Shown here one piece after another: positions 32,571 to 43,772 of a stretch of DNA of 64,000 nt; position 1 is the first letter of the stretch, and each line of letters opens with the position of its first letter. Source of the stretch: Symbiodinium kawagutii (Eukaryota > Sar > Dinophyceae > Suessiales > Symbiodiniaceae); NCBI GenBank assembly GCA_009767595.1, contig VSDK01018274.1, positions 139,297-203,296 on the forward strand, given 5' to 3'. Both the position numbers and the translations under genes were made by a program. The notes beneath the pieces are model-generated. The model was given only the letters and a program-made list of their open reading frames with translations. It searched no databases and was not told the origin of the DNA.

Positions 32571-32860
32571 CAATGTTTTCCTTTCTGCGTGCAAAATTGA
32601 GAGCTTCAAATGCATTGCGTTGAAACATTGTCGTGCTAAGTCAGTCGCGCAAAAATACAAACACAAAGAGCTGGGATTGACAGCAATGGAACAGACATGA
32701 AAACAGTAAAACGCACACACGCACACTCCAGGTAGATCACAGGGGGCGTAAGCATATATAGATATGTCCAAGTATAAACGCATTTCTTCATACATGCATA
32801 TTTTTTCGACACATGTGCATACATATTCCATGGACATTTAAGGCATTCCGACTCAAATGA

Positions 32861-33067
32861 TTACCATCCACGGAACAACTTGATCAGTTTAACAACGTAA
32901 GCAGAGAAGTCAGTGCCAGGGATGCTCATTGTCAACGAGATGAGCGTCAAGCAACCAGCGGTTCCGTAACCATGATGGGCCAGTATAGTGTTGGTCCCGA
33001 AGTCGGTCAGATCATCTGTTCTCACGCGGATTGAGACGAATGTGGGAGAGGCGTATTTGCAAATCAT
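32861..33067 (-). CDS. 68-codon ORF, strand unresolved
   Basis: Minus frame: FVSIRVRTDDLTDFGTNTIL, then a hydrophobic GCLTLISLTMS segment ending FRGW. A plus frame over the same bases is also open (SVTMMGQYSVGPEVGQIICS). Unrecognised. Confidence 0.28.
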   Translation of the reverse strand: MICKYASPTFVSIRVRTDDLTDFGTNTILAHHGYGTAGCLTLISLTMSIPGTDFSAYVVKLIKLFRGW

Positions 33068-33540
33068 GGCGTTCTAGGTATGTAAGAGTAGCTAAGAATG
33101 GTTTTAAAATAAGTGGTTAAGACTTGGTTGGTCAGGTTTGATAATGGTCGAGAATGGTTAAGAACGGCAACTGTCAAGAGCAGGGAGGACGAATGCTTAT
33201 GATGGTTGATGATCATTGGTCCCTCGCCCCCCCCAAGGACTCATCCCAGGGAACTACATCCCCTGGGGGCAGAGCCGAGTCAGAAGGGTCAGACAACAAT
33301 AAATTTGATATCAATTGATTGCCATTGCTGATTGATGATGATGGTCAGACGACGGCCGTTGTGAAACTGGTTGACAGCTTGGACTGCTGTTGCTTTCTGG
33401 TTGGTTGATTCGTCCGGGTAACCCTGGATTCTTCCTTGGTTACGGAAAACGATGATGGATAGGATGGTCAACAACAAACATCCACAGTTGTTAATGGGAT
33501 ATCTATCCCAACTGGCAATGGCTTGGGGCTGGAAATCCTA
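33068..33540. other. no gene seen; GGTTAAGAATGG filler
   Basis: Degenerate GGTTGGTCAGG and ATGGTCGAGAATGG words. Confidence 0.45.
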
Positions 33541-33583
33541 GCCGCCTGAACCCATCAAAGGGCAGGGCACCATCCCGCTGTAG

Positions 33584-33781
33584 CAACTCCCGGAGCTTCA
33601 GCAGTTCCCACAGCTGGAGGAAAACTCCAGCAGTTTCAAGACGTCCGATTGGCTCCACGACCGAGATCACTCAGATGGTCCTGAGGAGGTCGCCGTCACG
33701 GGTGGTCCTGGCAACCTGTCGTTGTCGCCTTTTCAGAAGGGGTGCAACTTGGGTGGTCATCTCAACATGGTCATGGATGGT
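33584..33781 (+). CDS. exon-like island, 66 codons
   Basis: Opens right after an in-frame TAG (CTGTAG|CAACTC) and ends at TAA 33782. It contains LPELQQFPQLEENSSSFKTS and DRDHSDGPEEVAVTGGPGN. A single good frame, hydrophilic and acidic. The real exon may end earlier. Unrecognised. Confidence 0.42.
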
Positions 33782-34352
33782 TAAACCACCATGCTGCGGG
33801 GATCATTGTGTGTGTGGATCATGTTGTTGGACAGCTATGTCCACCATGGTCAGTAGCAGGTCCACCGCCACAAACAACAACCCAGGTGATGGTAGTTCAA
33901 CGGTGTAGGGCTGTTAGTGATGGTACTCTTGTTTGTTGCTACAATCAAAACATTTTGCGCACAGAGCAGACTCTTCGGACAATAGGCTGCAGCATTTGGG
34001 GCAAATGTTTATATTCAGAAACTGGACCCATAGAACTGCAATTCCATGTGCTTGGGCTATAATACCTTGGGTCCCCAGTCAAAGTCCACCGAACAGAATA
34101 GCCTTAGAATGGGCTCTTCATCTACCAACTATATGATTGATAATTGATTGGTATTACCATACACGCATAGACTGCACATACATGTGTAGAGAGAGAGGTA
34201 GATGTATATATTTACTTATGGGTTACATACAAGTACCTACAGGTGGTTATAAAATGATATACTTTTATGCAGCCATATGGATGTGTATATACTTAATTAA
34301 ATTTGAATATCTAAAGACAACTTCAAACACAATAAAACACATTTATGCAAAC

Positions 34353-34487
34353 GTCAGCCCGTTGTCAAGCTTCGATAGGGGATGGTTTGCATTGCGGCTC
34401 GTTGGGGTTATTGATAGAGTCATTGTTGGCAATCCTGAAACTATGCGCATTTCTATTGGCCAAGAAGGGTGCATAGTCAGCAGCTCA
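34353..34487 (+). CDS. exon-like island, unrecognised
   Basis: The end of open frame 34137-34490: SSFDRGWFALRLVGVIDRVI, then VGNPETMRISIGQEG. Its upstream part is AT-rich and probably intron. Confidence 0.35.
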
Positions 34488-34755
34488 TGAATAAACCTTT
34501 ACACTGCTTAGTCAAGCTCTCTACTTTTGGCCCTGTGAACATGTCGCCAGCTATCAGCCATCACGACTCATAATGCATCATCACGAAACATGTCCCTTTC
34601 TCAACCACTACTAATGCAAGCTTTATTCATCATTCACCGTTATTTACCATCAATTCACACATATACCTGTGTACGTGCATACATAGATAACAATAATTCC
34701 CCGCTACATCATATTTATATTCATATCAGATTATATACAGAATAACCTTATACAT

Positions 34756-34983
34756 ATGTACATGTTCAGAAGCAGAATCTGTCCATGGGGTTATACCCAC
34801 AGAATTGTTGGTTTCCCTACTAGAAAGCATGACCATCACTTGGTTACCGCCATGGGTGACACCTCCATGGTCCGCCACCTGTCCAGGGCCATCATTATGT
34901 TTGGGGCAAATCATCGTCCGCCTACGGTTCGAATGAGTACCTTGCCGCCGATGGTTGAGAAACCTTGGTTGATTGATGCTTGC
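34756..34983 (+). CDS. exon-like ORF, unrecognised
   Basis: Contains MGDTSMVRHLSRAIIMFGAN and then HRPPTVRMSTLPPMVEKPW, ending TGA. The GC-rich centre suggests exon from about 34840. A minus frame is also open. Confidence 0.35.
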
Positions 34984-34999
34984 TGATCCACAAGGGTCG

Positions 35000-35115
35000 T
35001 GAACCATGGGTAGTATGAACCATGCTGCAGTCTAGGTCATGGTGGTTTAGACATGGTTGGTCATGATCAATGGTGGGTAACGCCTGGTTTAGCTCATGGC
35101 TAGCTTATGATGATC
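35000..35115. repeat. GGTTCATGGTGG-type filler
   Basis: CATGGTGGTTTAGACATGG and TGGTTGGTCATGATC words. Confidence 0.6.
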
Positions 35116-35310
35116 AATAATGGTTCATTCCAGGCGTTGCACAATCATTCATCATCAGCGTCATGGCTTCAGGGGGTTATCTCAGCCCATGACCCCCTGC
35201 CAAGCAATCGTTCAACGTTGGGGACCGGCTGGGTTTTTTCATACAGCTATCGGGGTTAACATGATCCTTACAGAATTGAAGGGCTTGAGCCCTTTAGAAT
35301 TTGGTTTGAG

Positions 35311-35559
35311 CTACCATTCATTGCTACCTTGGTCTTTCGTTTCGTCATGCAAGGTGCTCATGACCCGACTAGGAAGTGCGATTTCGCCGCATGCCGCAAC
35401 GCGCTCGTCCTGGACAATTATATAGCGGACAAAAAGACCATGTGTATTATGGAGTTCTGATGAAGCCACATGCCCGTTCATCATAGGGCAGCAGCTGCAA
35501 CAGCGGTTGATCATGAGAGTCAAGAACCATAAAAGCAGAGACCAGACAGAAGTCAGCAA
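35311..35559 (-). CDS. 82-codon ORF, minus strand
   Basis: Reads LFVRYIIVQDERVAACGEIA and then LPSRVMSTLHDETKDQ. A plus frame (35120-35425) overlaps but looks less protein-like. Unrecognised. Confidence 0.33.
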   Translation of the reverse strand: MLTSVWSLLLWFLTLMINRCCSCCPMMNGHVASSELHNTHGLFVRYIIVQDERVAACGEIALPSRVMSTLHDETKDQGSNEW

Positions 35560-36130
35560 AAGAGAACTTGTGAACTAGTGATAATTAAACATGATTGATG
35601 TGCATGGCATGGCCCATAGATATTTGGCATCTTTGATTTTTGTTCTACAGCGTTTGTGGGTCCTCCATTTTATGCATGTGTGACTGTAGACACGGATCAA
35701 CAATTGGCAGGACACACGCACACACACACACAAGCAATCCATAACTAACAAATTAACGGGGGATCCTTCTCAGACAATTGGCGCAGTGATGCGTATGTAC
35801 AAAGATGATTGCATAGAAAGAAATGGTAGATGATGATCATCATCCAGATATACATCTATTTATATACTGTATATACATGTATCTATTGTATATGTAAGTA
35901 AATAAATATATATATATACACATACATGTGTATTTATATACGTACATCCACAATATCTACATTGTTTGCGTCTATACATATTCATACATGTATGTACATA
36001 TAAATAAATATGCATATATGTATATATACATATACAGACATGTGCATTTATTGGCATGCTTAAACACATTTGCCATTGAGCAATGACTTGCGGTGTAGAA
36101 GACTGAGCAAACAGGATGGAATGCGACCGT
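35560..36130. other. no gene; (AC)n and AT-rich microsatellites
   Basis: CACACGCACACACACACACA near 35705-35730 and ATATATAC/TACATGTAT words 35860-36045. Around 35640-35675 a GTGGGTCCTCCATTTTA word resembles the right half of the MITE-like family, but no terminal AGAAAC is present. Confidence 0.5.
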
Positions 36131-36138
36131 TCCAACTC

Positions 36139-36669
36139 TTAGCTATCACAACCTAGCCACGAGAATAGGGAAAACAACCATACAACATAGTTTAACCTCG
36201 TAGAACGGTGGTAAGCAATAAGCAACTCAGGAGCCAAGCGGTAACCAACTGGCTTCAGCTGGTGGATTGAAGATTGGCAACCTTCCTGCCATATACAATG
36301 TATCTTATTACCGGCAAACCATTTTGTTAAGATTCCTTGTTGAATTAGCCTGGTGTAGTGACAGTGACCAACAACAATAAAAAAAACAACAAGAACAACG
36401 ACAACAACAGCAGCAAAAATATCAATGACGTCAATCGCAACCACAAGCGCAACAACGACAGCCAAGAGTGAATGACACAGCCGTTGTCTGGGGGAATCCC
36501 AGCTGCAGCACCTTTCTTCGCTGACCTGCCCAGTGAGGGAGGGATGGGAAATGGGCATTGTGGGAGGCCACCAGTGGGGGAGGTGGTGGCTAACCCTGTG
36601 TTTATTAATTGGGGGGGTGCCATTTTAGTAGGAAACAAGTTGGCTTTTGGAGGATACCCCCTCTATTAA
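36139..36669. other. open frames on both strands, unresolved
   Basis: Minus 36139-36558 (139 codons, end part TKWFAGNKIHCIWQEGCQSS). Plus 36472-36669 (PAAAPFFADLPSEGGMGNGH). A CAA-rich patch at 36370-36420 inflates the minus frame. Confidence 0.28.
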
Positions 36670-36995
36670 GTAACTAGGGGTTTATTAATCCAGGGTTGGC
36701 ATTGCACACTAATAGAAATCACCAATTGATGTCACGGTGATACAGTCACAGGTGAGGTCACTGACATCCAGACCAGTGACCAGTGATGATTTATGAAATG
36801 TTATGAACCTATTTGATGAAGTGTTGGTTGAATTCTATTGCTGTGATTCCAAGAATTCCCCGTCACTTGAAGAAGACATTTTCCAATAAGAGATTGTTTC
36901 TTTTCCATGTTACATCATTTTATACACATAGGTGTCAATCCAATCTGTGAAAGTATCGTCGTCCATTGAAAGTAATAATGATGGTTGACTTTTCC

Positions 36996-37187
36996 AGTCG
37001 AGATTGCCTTCTCCTGCAGGGTCTGCCTCCGTCCCCTCTGCCCCGAGGTCCACCTTTCAAAACGTGGCTTGGGAGCAACCGGCGGGACCTAACGACAGCA
37101 GGTCCATCCATCCGAAATGCCATGGTCATCTTCAATCCTCCTCATGCCGTGGTCATTTATCATAGGGATACCAATGGCAGCTGTTAA
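36996..37187 (+). CDS. exon-like ORF, unrecognised
   Basis: After CCTGCAG|GGTCTG the frame reads LPPSPLPRGPPFKTWLGSNR and continues NPPHAVVIYHRDTNGSC to TAA 37185-37187. A CAGCAG|GTCC inside might be a donor. GC-rich, with one good frame. Confidence 0.42.
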   Translation, partial: SRDCLLLQGLPPSPLPRGPPFKTWLGSNRRDLTTAGPSIRNAMVIFNPPHAVVIYHRDTNGSC

Positions 37188-37255
37188 AAGCCAAAGCTCT
37201 TCAAATCTCGAGGCGTATCCATAGCCAACTCATCAAAGTGGTTTCCCTATGTTTC

Positions 37256-37345
37256 CCTACTGTAGTCATGGCTGGGGGGATAAAAAGAGCAATGATTCGT
37301 CCTACTGTAGTCATGGCTGGAGCCATAAAAGTAGCAATGATCAGT
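37256..37345. repeat. 45-bp tandem duplication
   Basis: Two copies starting CCTACTGTAGTCATGGCTGG and ending AGCAATGAT, about 85% alike. Confidence 0.88.
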
Positions 37346-37428
37346 ATAGATGACACAGTGAGCACGGCTTCTTTGGACACGCAACATGATAAGTTTCACC
37401 AGTTTCCAACTCTGCTTCACCCACGACC

Positions 37429-37656
37429 GTGCTTAGGAAGGTGAGGACATGGGATTGCTTGGCAGTTTTCCATCCGGAGGCGGGTGCTCAGGGAGGCGCT
37501 GGTTCCGGCGATGAAAAACACTTGGCTGAAGACTTCAAGCAGTGGAGCAATGCTGACAGTTGTGACTTTTTGGCGACAGAAAGCAATGTAGGATATGGGA
37601 TTGCTGTAGGGGATTTGATAGGAATATCGTATGGTGATAGGATAATTAGCATATGA
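37429..37656 (+). CDS. exon-like ORF, unrecognised
   Basis: Contains EAGAQGGAGSGDEKHLAEDF and KQWSNADSCDFLATES. Likely exon from about 37480 after GCTCAG to about 37585. The tail enters GATAGG-type repeats. Confidence 0.42.
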   Translation: MLRKVRTWDCLAVFHPEAGAQGGAGSGDEKHLAEDFKQWSNADSCDFLATESNVGYGIAVGDLIGISYGDRIISI

Positions 37657-37989
37657 TTTATAGAATTCAGTGTAGGATATGATAGGAATATGGGATTCCT
37701 ATCCTGACTGGTTGGCTGTTTTTTGGTACCCGGTGAACATCCGTGAACGAGGAGTCTCAGTCTGATCCAACCATCACAATCAGTTCCGATAGGGGTATGG
37801 CTTTGATGGTTCATGTACTCTTCATGCACCATCTTTGGCACTCGTGCTTGAAGCATCTTAATGCCTTTGGTGGGCGATAAACCTCCAACCGGCTTTGTTG
37901 TGTAAGGGTCTCCTCATTTGCTAAATTCAGTTCCCGCTGAAAAACACACGGCTCAAAACGAAGCGTCACAGCGTCAAGCATCCAGTGAT

Positions 37990-38249
37990 TTACAAGTTCT
38001 GTCTACTTCATTGATGCCCACTGGCCTCCCGAAAACCTCAAATTTTTGGTACCAAACGACATTTTCTGGTCGGTGGGTACTGGAGGGGAAGGGATTCGTG
38101 GGGGACTGGCACATCTCCGAACCAGACTAGGCTCAGGGCAACTGTGGCGCTTGGGATCCCACACAGGTCTTGGAAGTTCTGGTGTCCTAAGGGGCAAAGT
38201 GCTACGTAACGAGTTGGTGTCAACCACGGTTGTAAGGGTGGTATCATGA
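37990..38249 (+). CDS. exon-like island, two competing frames
   Basis: One frame reads SVYFIDAHWPPENLKFLVPN and then DIFWSVGTGGEG, open to TGA 38247. Another (to 38130) reads SNFWYQTTFSGRWVLEGKGF. Both are plus. Unrecognised. Confidence 0.35.
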
Positions 38250-38484
38250 TTAGAAGGGAGGGATATTTGATCAATTCCTGGCTGGTGGTTTTAGACATTT
38301 GTCATTTTCCTTAGTAGTTATTAACAAATGGTCGGTTGGCAAGCATGTTTTCCATAGGGGTGGTTCAATCACGAACGAGATTACTAGGGGGTAAGCCATA
38401 ATTACTAGTTGCGTAGATGTGACCTCCATGGTTCTTGGATGTTTAATCACCCCCTTCCAAGACTTCCGCCTTTGGAGGAGGTGA

Positions 38485-38588
38485 CCAGGACAACGCCTTC
38501 CGTGTCTACAAGCTTACAGAGTCCTACAGTGCCATGCCAGAAAGAGCAGAGCTGCTTGTTGGTTGTCAGCAGGTGCCAAGTGTGTAGC
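38485..38588 (+). CDS. exon-like island, unrecognised
   Basis: After GACCAG|GAC the frame reads DNAFRVYKLTESYSAMPERA and ELLVGCQQVPSV to TAG. GTTG|GTTGTC could be a GT donor. Competes with frame 38409-38636. Confidence 0.38.
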
Positions 38589-39039
38589 ACTCCCCATGAT
38601 TCATCAGCGAAATTTCAACGAATCATCAATTGCTGAGGGTGCCATGACAATAACCAGAGCTATGAGGGTCATTCTGGTCATTCTTTTGGGATTATATAGA
38701 TTCCTGTGAAACAACTTTGTTGCGAAAAGTAGAATTTCTCATTTGGCTCAGGACTCTTGTTGTGTTTTTGGACTTGGAGTCACATCATGTCGTCCATGTG
38801 AAAGCTAGGAACTGACGTGCAAACTTGAGGAGCCGTAGGCAGTACTATGACTCCTTTTTTCTTCTTTCAGGTTTTGTTTACTTTAATAGACTTATATGAT
38901 AGATCAACTGAACTTCATTGACACTCCATTCTTTTGAACCATATGTTACATTCCTCCCGTATTCAGGGATTTTGGGACATCCCTTGTAACTCTCACTCTT
39001 GCACTATTACATTGTTACCCTCATTTCAGACTACACAGT

Positions 39040-39210
39040 ACTAGGTACTAAGTACTTACTAACTACTTCCTAACTACTTCCTACTGTAACTACTGATGAA
39101 CTACTTACTATCTACTTTCTGACTACTTTCTGACTAATTAGGAACTACTTATTAACTACTTCCGAAATACTTACTAAGTACTGCCTCCCACTTCCGATTT
39201 ACTTCCTACC
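39040..39210. repeat. decayed flank of the TAC array
   Basis: ACTACTTACTAACTACTTCC-type degenerate words lead into the perfect array. Confidence 0.8.
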
Positions 39211-39500
39211 GCTACTACTACTACTACTACTTCTACTACTACTACTACTGCTGCTACTACTACTACTACTCCGGCTACTACTACTACTACTCCGGCTACT
39301 ACTACTACTACTACTGCTACTACTACTACTACTACTATTACTACTACTACTACTTCTACTACTACTACTGCTGCTACTACTACTACTACTACTCCGGCTA
39401 CTACTACTACTACTACTCCGGCTACTACTACTACTACTACTACTACTACTATTACTACTACTACTACTACTACTACCACTACTACTACCACTACTACTAT

Positions 39501-39580
<80 letters not shown>

Positions 39581-39583
39581 CTG

Positions 39584-39637
<54 letters not shown>

Positions 39638-39652
39638 TACTACTCTACTACT

Positions 39653-39716
<64 letters not shown>
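39211..39716. repeat. (TAC)n array, about 500 bp
   Basis: Almost pure TAC/ACT triplets with periodic CTCCGG, TGC and TTC interruptions on the left and near-perfect triplets on the right. It creates poly-Val/poly-Tyr artefact frames. Confidence 0.99.
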
Positions 39717-39854
39717 CAGCAACACAAAATGATTTACACTTTCTACTGCTGCTGCCGTTGCTGCTCTTGTTGTTGTTGGGCTGTGACGGGGTTGTTCGTG
39801 CTGCTGCTGATTATGTTGCGAATTGCACACTGATTCCCGTTTTTATGTGTGCAG

Positions 39855-40071
39855 CCCAGCTTGGAAATGCCACTTTTTTCCACGCGTTGTGTCATGGCAT
39901 GAGGCGATGAATTTCTTTCATAGCTTTCATGGCTTGGCACTGGCCTCGCTGTGGGAACAAGCTGTGAGCTGCGCTGAGGTGAATTTCTGGAGACCATCCG
40001 ACGAAATCCGGAAAGACATCCTGATATGGACTACTGGCTCAGACGCATTCCACTGGATGAAGATGGACTGA
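39855..40071 (+). CDS. exon-like ORF, unrecognised
   Basis: Reads VVSWHEAMNFFHSFHGLALA and then RPSDEIRKDILIWTTGSDAF, to TGA 40069. Good single frame. Confidence 0.38.
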
Positions 40072-40284
40072 TTGGGCCAATTGGCTACCGGGCTTGCAGG
40101 GCTTGCGAGACCAATTCAGAGAGTAGTAGAAATTGCATCCCTCAAGAATGGTAGATGGTTGGTAGCTTTGGACCATTTCACACATCATTTGGACATGACT
40201 ACACATGACTACACATGACTGGACCAGCTAACATGGACATCTCGCACTCGCCAGGACAAGTCACATCCGTGGGATCCATCGGAC

Positions 40285-40385
40285 ATGTTGAACCCGAGGC
40301 CTGATCGTGGGGTCTGGGGGGCCATCGCTGCGCCTGGCGGGTGGTTTCAGCTTCCAAGAGTTTTCAAACTATGGGTATGGCTCAA
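40285..40385 (+). CDS. exon-like island, unrecognised
   Basis: Reads PDRGVWGAIAAPGGWFQLPR. Bounded by CCCGAG|GCC on the left and TTTCAG on the right. Confidence 0.32.
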
Positions 40386-40532
40386 TATTAACCAACAACA
40401 TAAAGCAACAAACTCATAGGGAAAATAGGGAAAAGCAGAGACATAATCGGGAAAAGCCATAGCCATATGAGATGACAGCAATGTTATGAGAAGACATGAG
40501 AAGATGTTGATGTTTGGGACTCCATTTTGCAG

Positions 40533-40625
40533 GAACTGGCCTGAAGCTGGTGATCAATGAGTCCCTTTTCTGGGTGGATGGCCATACCCATCCATACCCA
40601 ACATGGAAGGCTGTCCAGATTTATG
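40533..40625 (+). CDS. exon with matching splice signals, unrecognised
   Basis: TTTTGCAG|GAACTGG at the left and TTTATG|GTCATC at the right bound a 93-base exon reading GTGLKLVINESLFWVDGHTH and PYPTWKAVQIY. A single clean frame with the AG|G acceptor of dinoflagellate introns. Family not recognised. Confidence 0.5.
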
Positions 40626-41280
40626 GTCATCAAACTTGATGGGGGTTTGCTACTGAAATGATCATTGTTGGGGATGTTTTTTGGGGACATTACTGTACTT
40701 GAAGTACATCTATCCCTTTTTTCGCCTGCTAATTTGGCATATTATCCTCCTTACTACCAAAAAAAAAGGATCGTTAACAAGTAGCTTGGTCATGGCTCCT
40801 ATTGTCCAATGATTGGATGGGGCGCTGATGGTTGGATGGGCTGAGTTGTTCCTACTCATGAACCATCCTACATACTCTTGGGGGCAACATCAAGATTTGA
40901 TTAAACGGCTTCACGGGCGTGGTGTTAGATGCTAATTGGTTGTCGATATACCCTTTGATTCTAGTTGGATGTTGATGCTGAGAACCATTCATCCATCTAG
41001 TTGGATGTTGATTCTAAAGAACCGTTCATCCACAGCAGAGTGGTATTTTCCAAGTGTTGGGCCGGGATGTGACAGGTCCAAAACCAAAAACCATACCTTC
41101 AGTGAACATTGCCTCATCACCAGCTCCAGATGAGTCCAGATGAGTCCAGCTGTTGGTTCACTCAAACTGGGTGACGCCTTTTTTTACCAATCCCATTGCC
41201 TCACCAGCTGACCAAGGGCCACCAGTTGGGAGTTGGGACTCGAAACACTTGGGAGGTGCCACCGGGTGCCACTGCGCCAG

Positions 41281-43413
41281 GAGAAGTGCAAGCCTTGTAT
41301 CTTTGTCCAAGCGGCATGTGGATGCAGCAAAGGAACCTGGGCCATGAGTTGGGGTGGGCCATGGGTGGGCAGATGTAGAGCCGTAAAGCTGGAGCTTTTG
41401 GTTGCAGTTTCCCCCTTAAACATATCTAATTAAACTTGACATAACTTGACGACAAGTGATCCCGTATAGAAATATATATACATTATGTAGCTACATTTAG
41501 ATACATTTTATGTATTTACATGTGTACAATTGGTGTGGGAATTGCATACATATGGACATACCAATGTTATCATTGCATAATATGTCCTGATAATAAATAA
41601 AGGCATGATTATGTATGTAAAGGAGCCAGAGACAAAATTGTAGTCAATTCCGTTTAGCTTAAGCGTTACATGCAGACGTATTTTGTCGATTTTAGTCGAA
41701 AAACGATAGGGGACGACCCAAAAACGATACCCTAAAGGAGTACTCCCAAACTTGGAAAACGCTAGGGGACGTTCTAAAAAATCTGTGAATACACCTCAAG
41801 CAAATAATTTTGACGCTGCCCCATATGCATAAGTAAGTATGTCCATTATGAAGTATACACACCTATGTTCATTGACATAGGTTTGTGCAGTTCAGCAGAA
41901 ACACAGCAAAGCCAATGAAATCAAAGAGAGGGACACTGATGGCAGACTCAGCCCAGGATGTCAAGGGATGGTTACTGGTTAGCTGGTTTTAGAAAGGGCT
42001 TGTGGCAGCGCGTAATAGGAATCTATTTCTATTCTTTTCTGGCAATAGTTCAATTCTTTTTCCACAATTCTTTTCAATTCTTTTCAATTCTTTTGTTTTT
42101 TTTCCACAATTCTTTTCAATTCTTTTCAATTCTTTTGTTTTTTTTCCACAATTCTTTTCAATTCTTTTCAATTCTTTTGTTTTTTTTCCACAATTCTTTT
42201 CAATTCTTTTCAATTCTTTTGTTTTTTTTCCCACAATTCTTTTCAATTCTTTTCAATTCTTTTGTTTTTTTCTCACAATTCTTTTCAATTCTTTTCAATT
42301 CTTTTGTTTTTTTCCCACAATTCTTTTCAATTCTTTTCAATTCTTTTGTTTTTTGCGAAAATATTTCTTCATAAGTAGAAATATGTGGGACATAGTTTGG
42401 AATATTTTGAAAATATTTCAAAATATGTTCAAAATAGTTCAAAAAAATTCTCGAAAAATTGAGAAATATTTTAAAAGTATTTCAGAAATATGTTGAAATA
42501 TTTCAGAAATATTTTGAAATATATCAGAAATATTTTGAAATATTCCAGAAATATTTTGAAATATTTCAGAAATATTTTGAAATATTCCAGAAATATGTTG
42601 AAATATTTCAGAAATATTTTGAAATATTTCAGAAATATTTTGAAATATTCCAGAAATATTTTGAAATATTTCAGAAATATTTTGAAATATTCCAGAAATA
42701 TGTTGAAATATTTCAGAAATATTTTGAAATATTTCAGAAATATTTTGAAATATTCCAGAAATATTTTGAAATATTTCAGAAATATTTTGAACTATTTCCG
42801 AAATATTTTGAAATATTTCAGAAATATTAAAAATATATTTTGCAATATTCTTCCAAATATCTTTTAATTGAGTTTATAATACCACTAGTATAAGTGTACA
42901 TCATCCTGACATATAATTTTTGCATTAGTTAGAGGCCTTCTAAAACCAGCCAAGTTACTGGTTTTTGGTGACCAACAAGAACCAAAAATAATGTCGGTTG
43001 ATGAGGGTTGATAAGGGTTGATTGTGGTTAATAACCATTGATCATGACTAAGAATGGTTGACAAAGTATTGAGAGTGCGAAATTGACAAAGGCTGGCCCT
43101 CGCTGGTTGAGATTTGGGAATTGAGACTAGACGATCATAGGAATCCCTGTCCCCCAATGCTTTGCCCCCAGAACCCTGATTCAAGGAAACTATTATGCAG
43201 TAATTAAGAGGATCTTCCAAATTGTTTATTGTTGCTCAAGATTTTGTCTGTCATGACCCTGTCGATAAATCGACCAATTTTGTTGTTGCTGGTTGTGGTG
43301 GTGGTAGTTGTTGCAGTGGTGCTGGTGGAGATGTCTACGCCTCGTTCCTCGAGTCCTCGCCAGGCATTGAGTGTCCCTTCTGTCACATGACGCACAAGTT
43401 TCGGATGTGCAAA
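41281..43413 (+). CDS. split CCCH-type zinc-finger gene (two exons seen)
   Basis: Exon 41281-41332 reads EKCKPCIFVQAACGCSK. Exon 43364-about 43413 reads (G)IECPFCHMTHKFRMCKG. Joined through AAAG|GAACCT (GA donor) and GCCAG|GCATTG they give C-x8-C-x5-C-x3-H exactly (CIFVQAACGC, SKGIE, CPFCH), followed by a basic tail. C-x8-C-x5-C-x3-H fingers bind RNA in other eukaryotes and are numerous in dinoflagellates. A VGSWDSKHLG stretch at about 41226-41256 resembles the serine/histidine lead-in of such proteins but is out of phase with the first exon. The 2031-bp intron holds two tandem arrays. Other exons were not found. Confidence 0.62.
41440..41950. other. zinc-finger gene intron, AT-rich part
   Basis: TATGTA/ACATTTA-rich, with AAAACGATAGGGGACG near-repeats at 41699-41775. 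No coding signal. Confidence 0.5.
42062..42354. repeat. 42-bp minisatellite, seven copies
   Basis: Units start at 42062, 42104, 42146, 42188, 42231, 42272 and 42315. Each is CCACAATTC, TTTTCAATTC twice, then TTTTG and a T run. Nearly all pyrimidine on +. The 14-codon length keeps frames open on both strands, giving artefact ORFs. Confidence 0.98.
42459..42832. repeat. 21-bp minisatellite with 105-bp higher-order repeat
   Basis: About 17 units of GAAATATTTCAGAAATATTTT with TTCCAG and ATGTTG variants. The ATGTTG variant recurs at 42491, 42596 and 42701, exactly every 105 bp, so five-unit blocks were duplicated. The open frames across it are repeat artefacts. Confidence 0.98.
42900..43220. other. 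intron, GGTTGATAAGG filler
   Basis: GGTTGATGAGGGTTGATAAG words at 42995-43060. A minus frame (42885-43220) is open but not convincing. Confidence 0.45.
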
Positions 43414-43772
43414 GGAAAGCCACTTGGCTTGAGGAACTTGTGTTGGTCAACGGTTTTTCAATCTGATGTTGGATAAAGTTAATGAACACATCCCACTGCA
43501 ACCATCACTATACTTTTGGATGAATCACTATTAACCACCACCATGATTGACCCTGTCACTAACCAGCGATCACCAAGCTTCAGATCTCCAGTAAAGCCAA
43601 TTCTCATGAATCTTGGTCAATGGGTAAAAGAACCGTCCATAATAGCTGCTATTAGGTCACAATTGTCATCAACAACGGTTGATAAATAATGTCTATTAAT
43701 GGCCAAGAGTCGTTCATGATCGTTGACACAGCAGTGGGTGATGTGATGTTGGACATTTGGACATTGGGGGGG

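Noticed and set aside
35640..35680. Further MITE copy
   Set aside because: Only the GTGGGTCCTCCATTTTA part resembles the family; no terminal inverted repeats.
39174..39830. Long poly-Val / poly-Tyr open frames
   Set aside because: They are direct translations of the TAC microsatellite.
42062..42832. CRISPR-like regularity
   Set aside because: Units are contiguous tandem copies without spacers, and the genome is eukaryotic.
41958..42867. Phe-rich and Lys/Glu-rich ORFs of 80-164 codons
   Set aside because: The repeat units are 42 and 21 bp, multiples of three, so frames stay open without coding.
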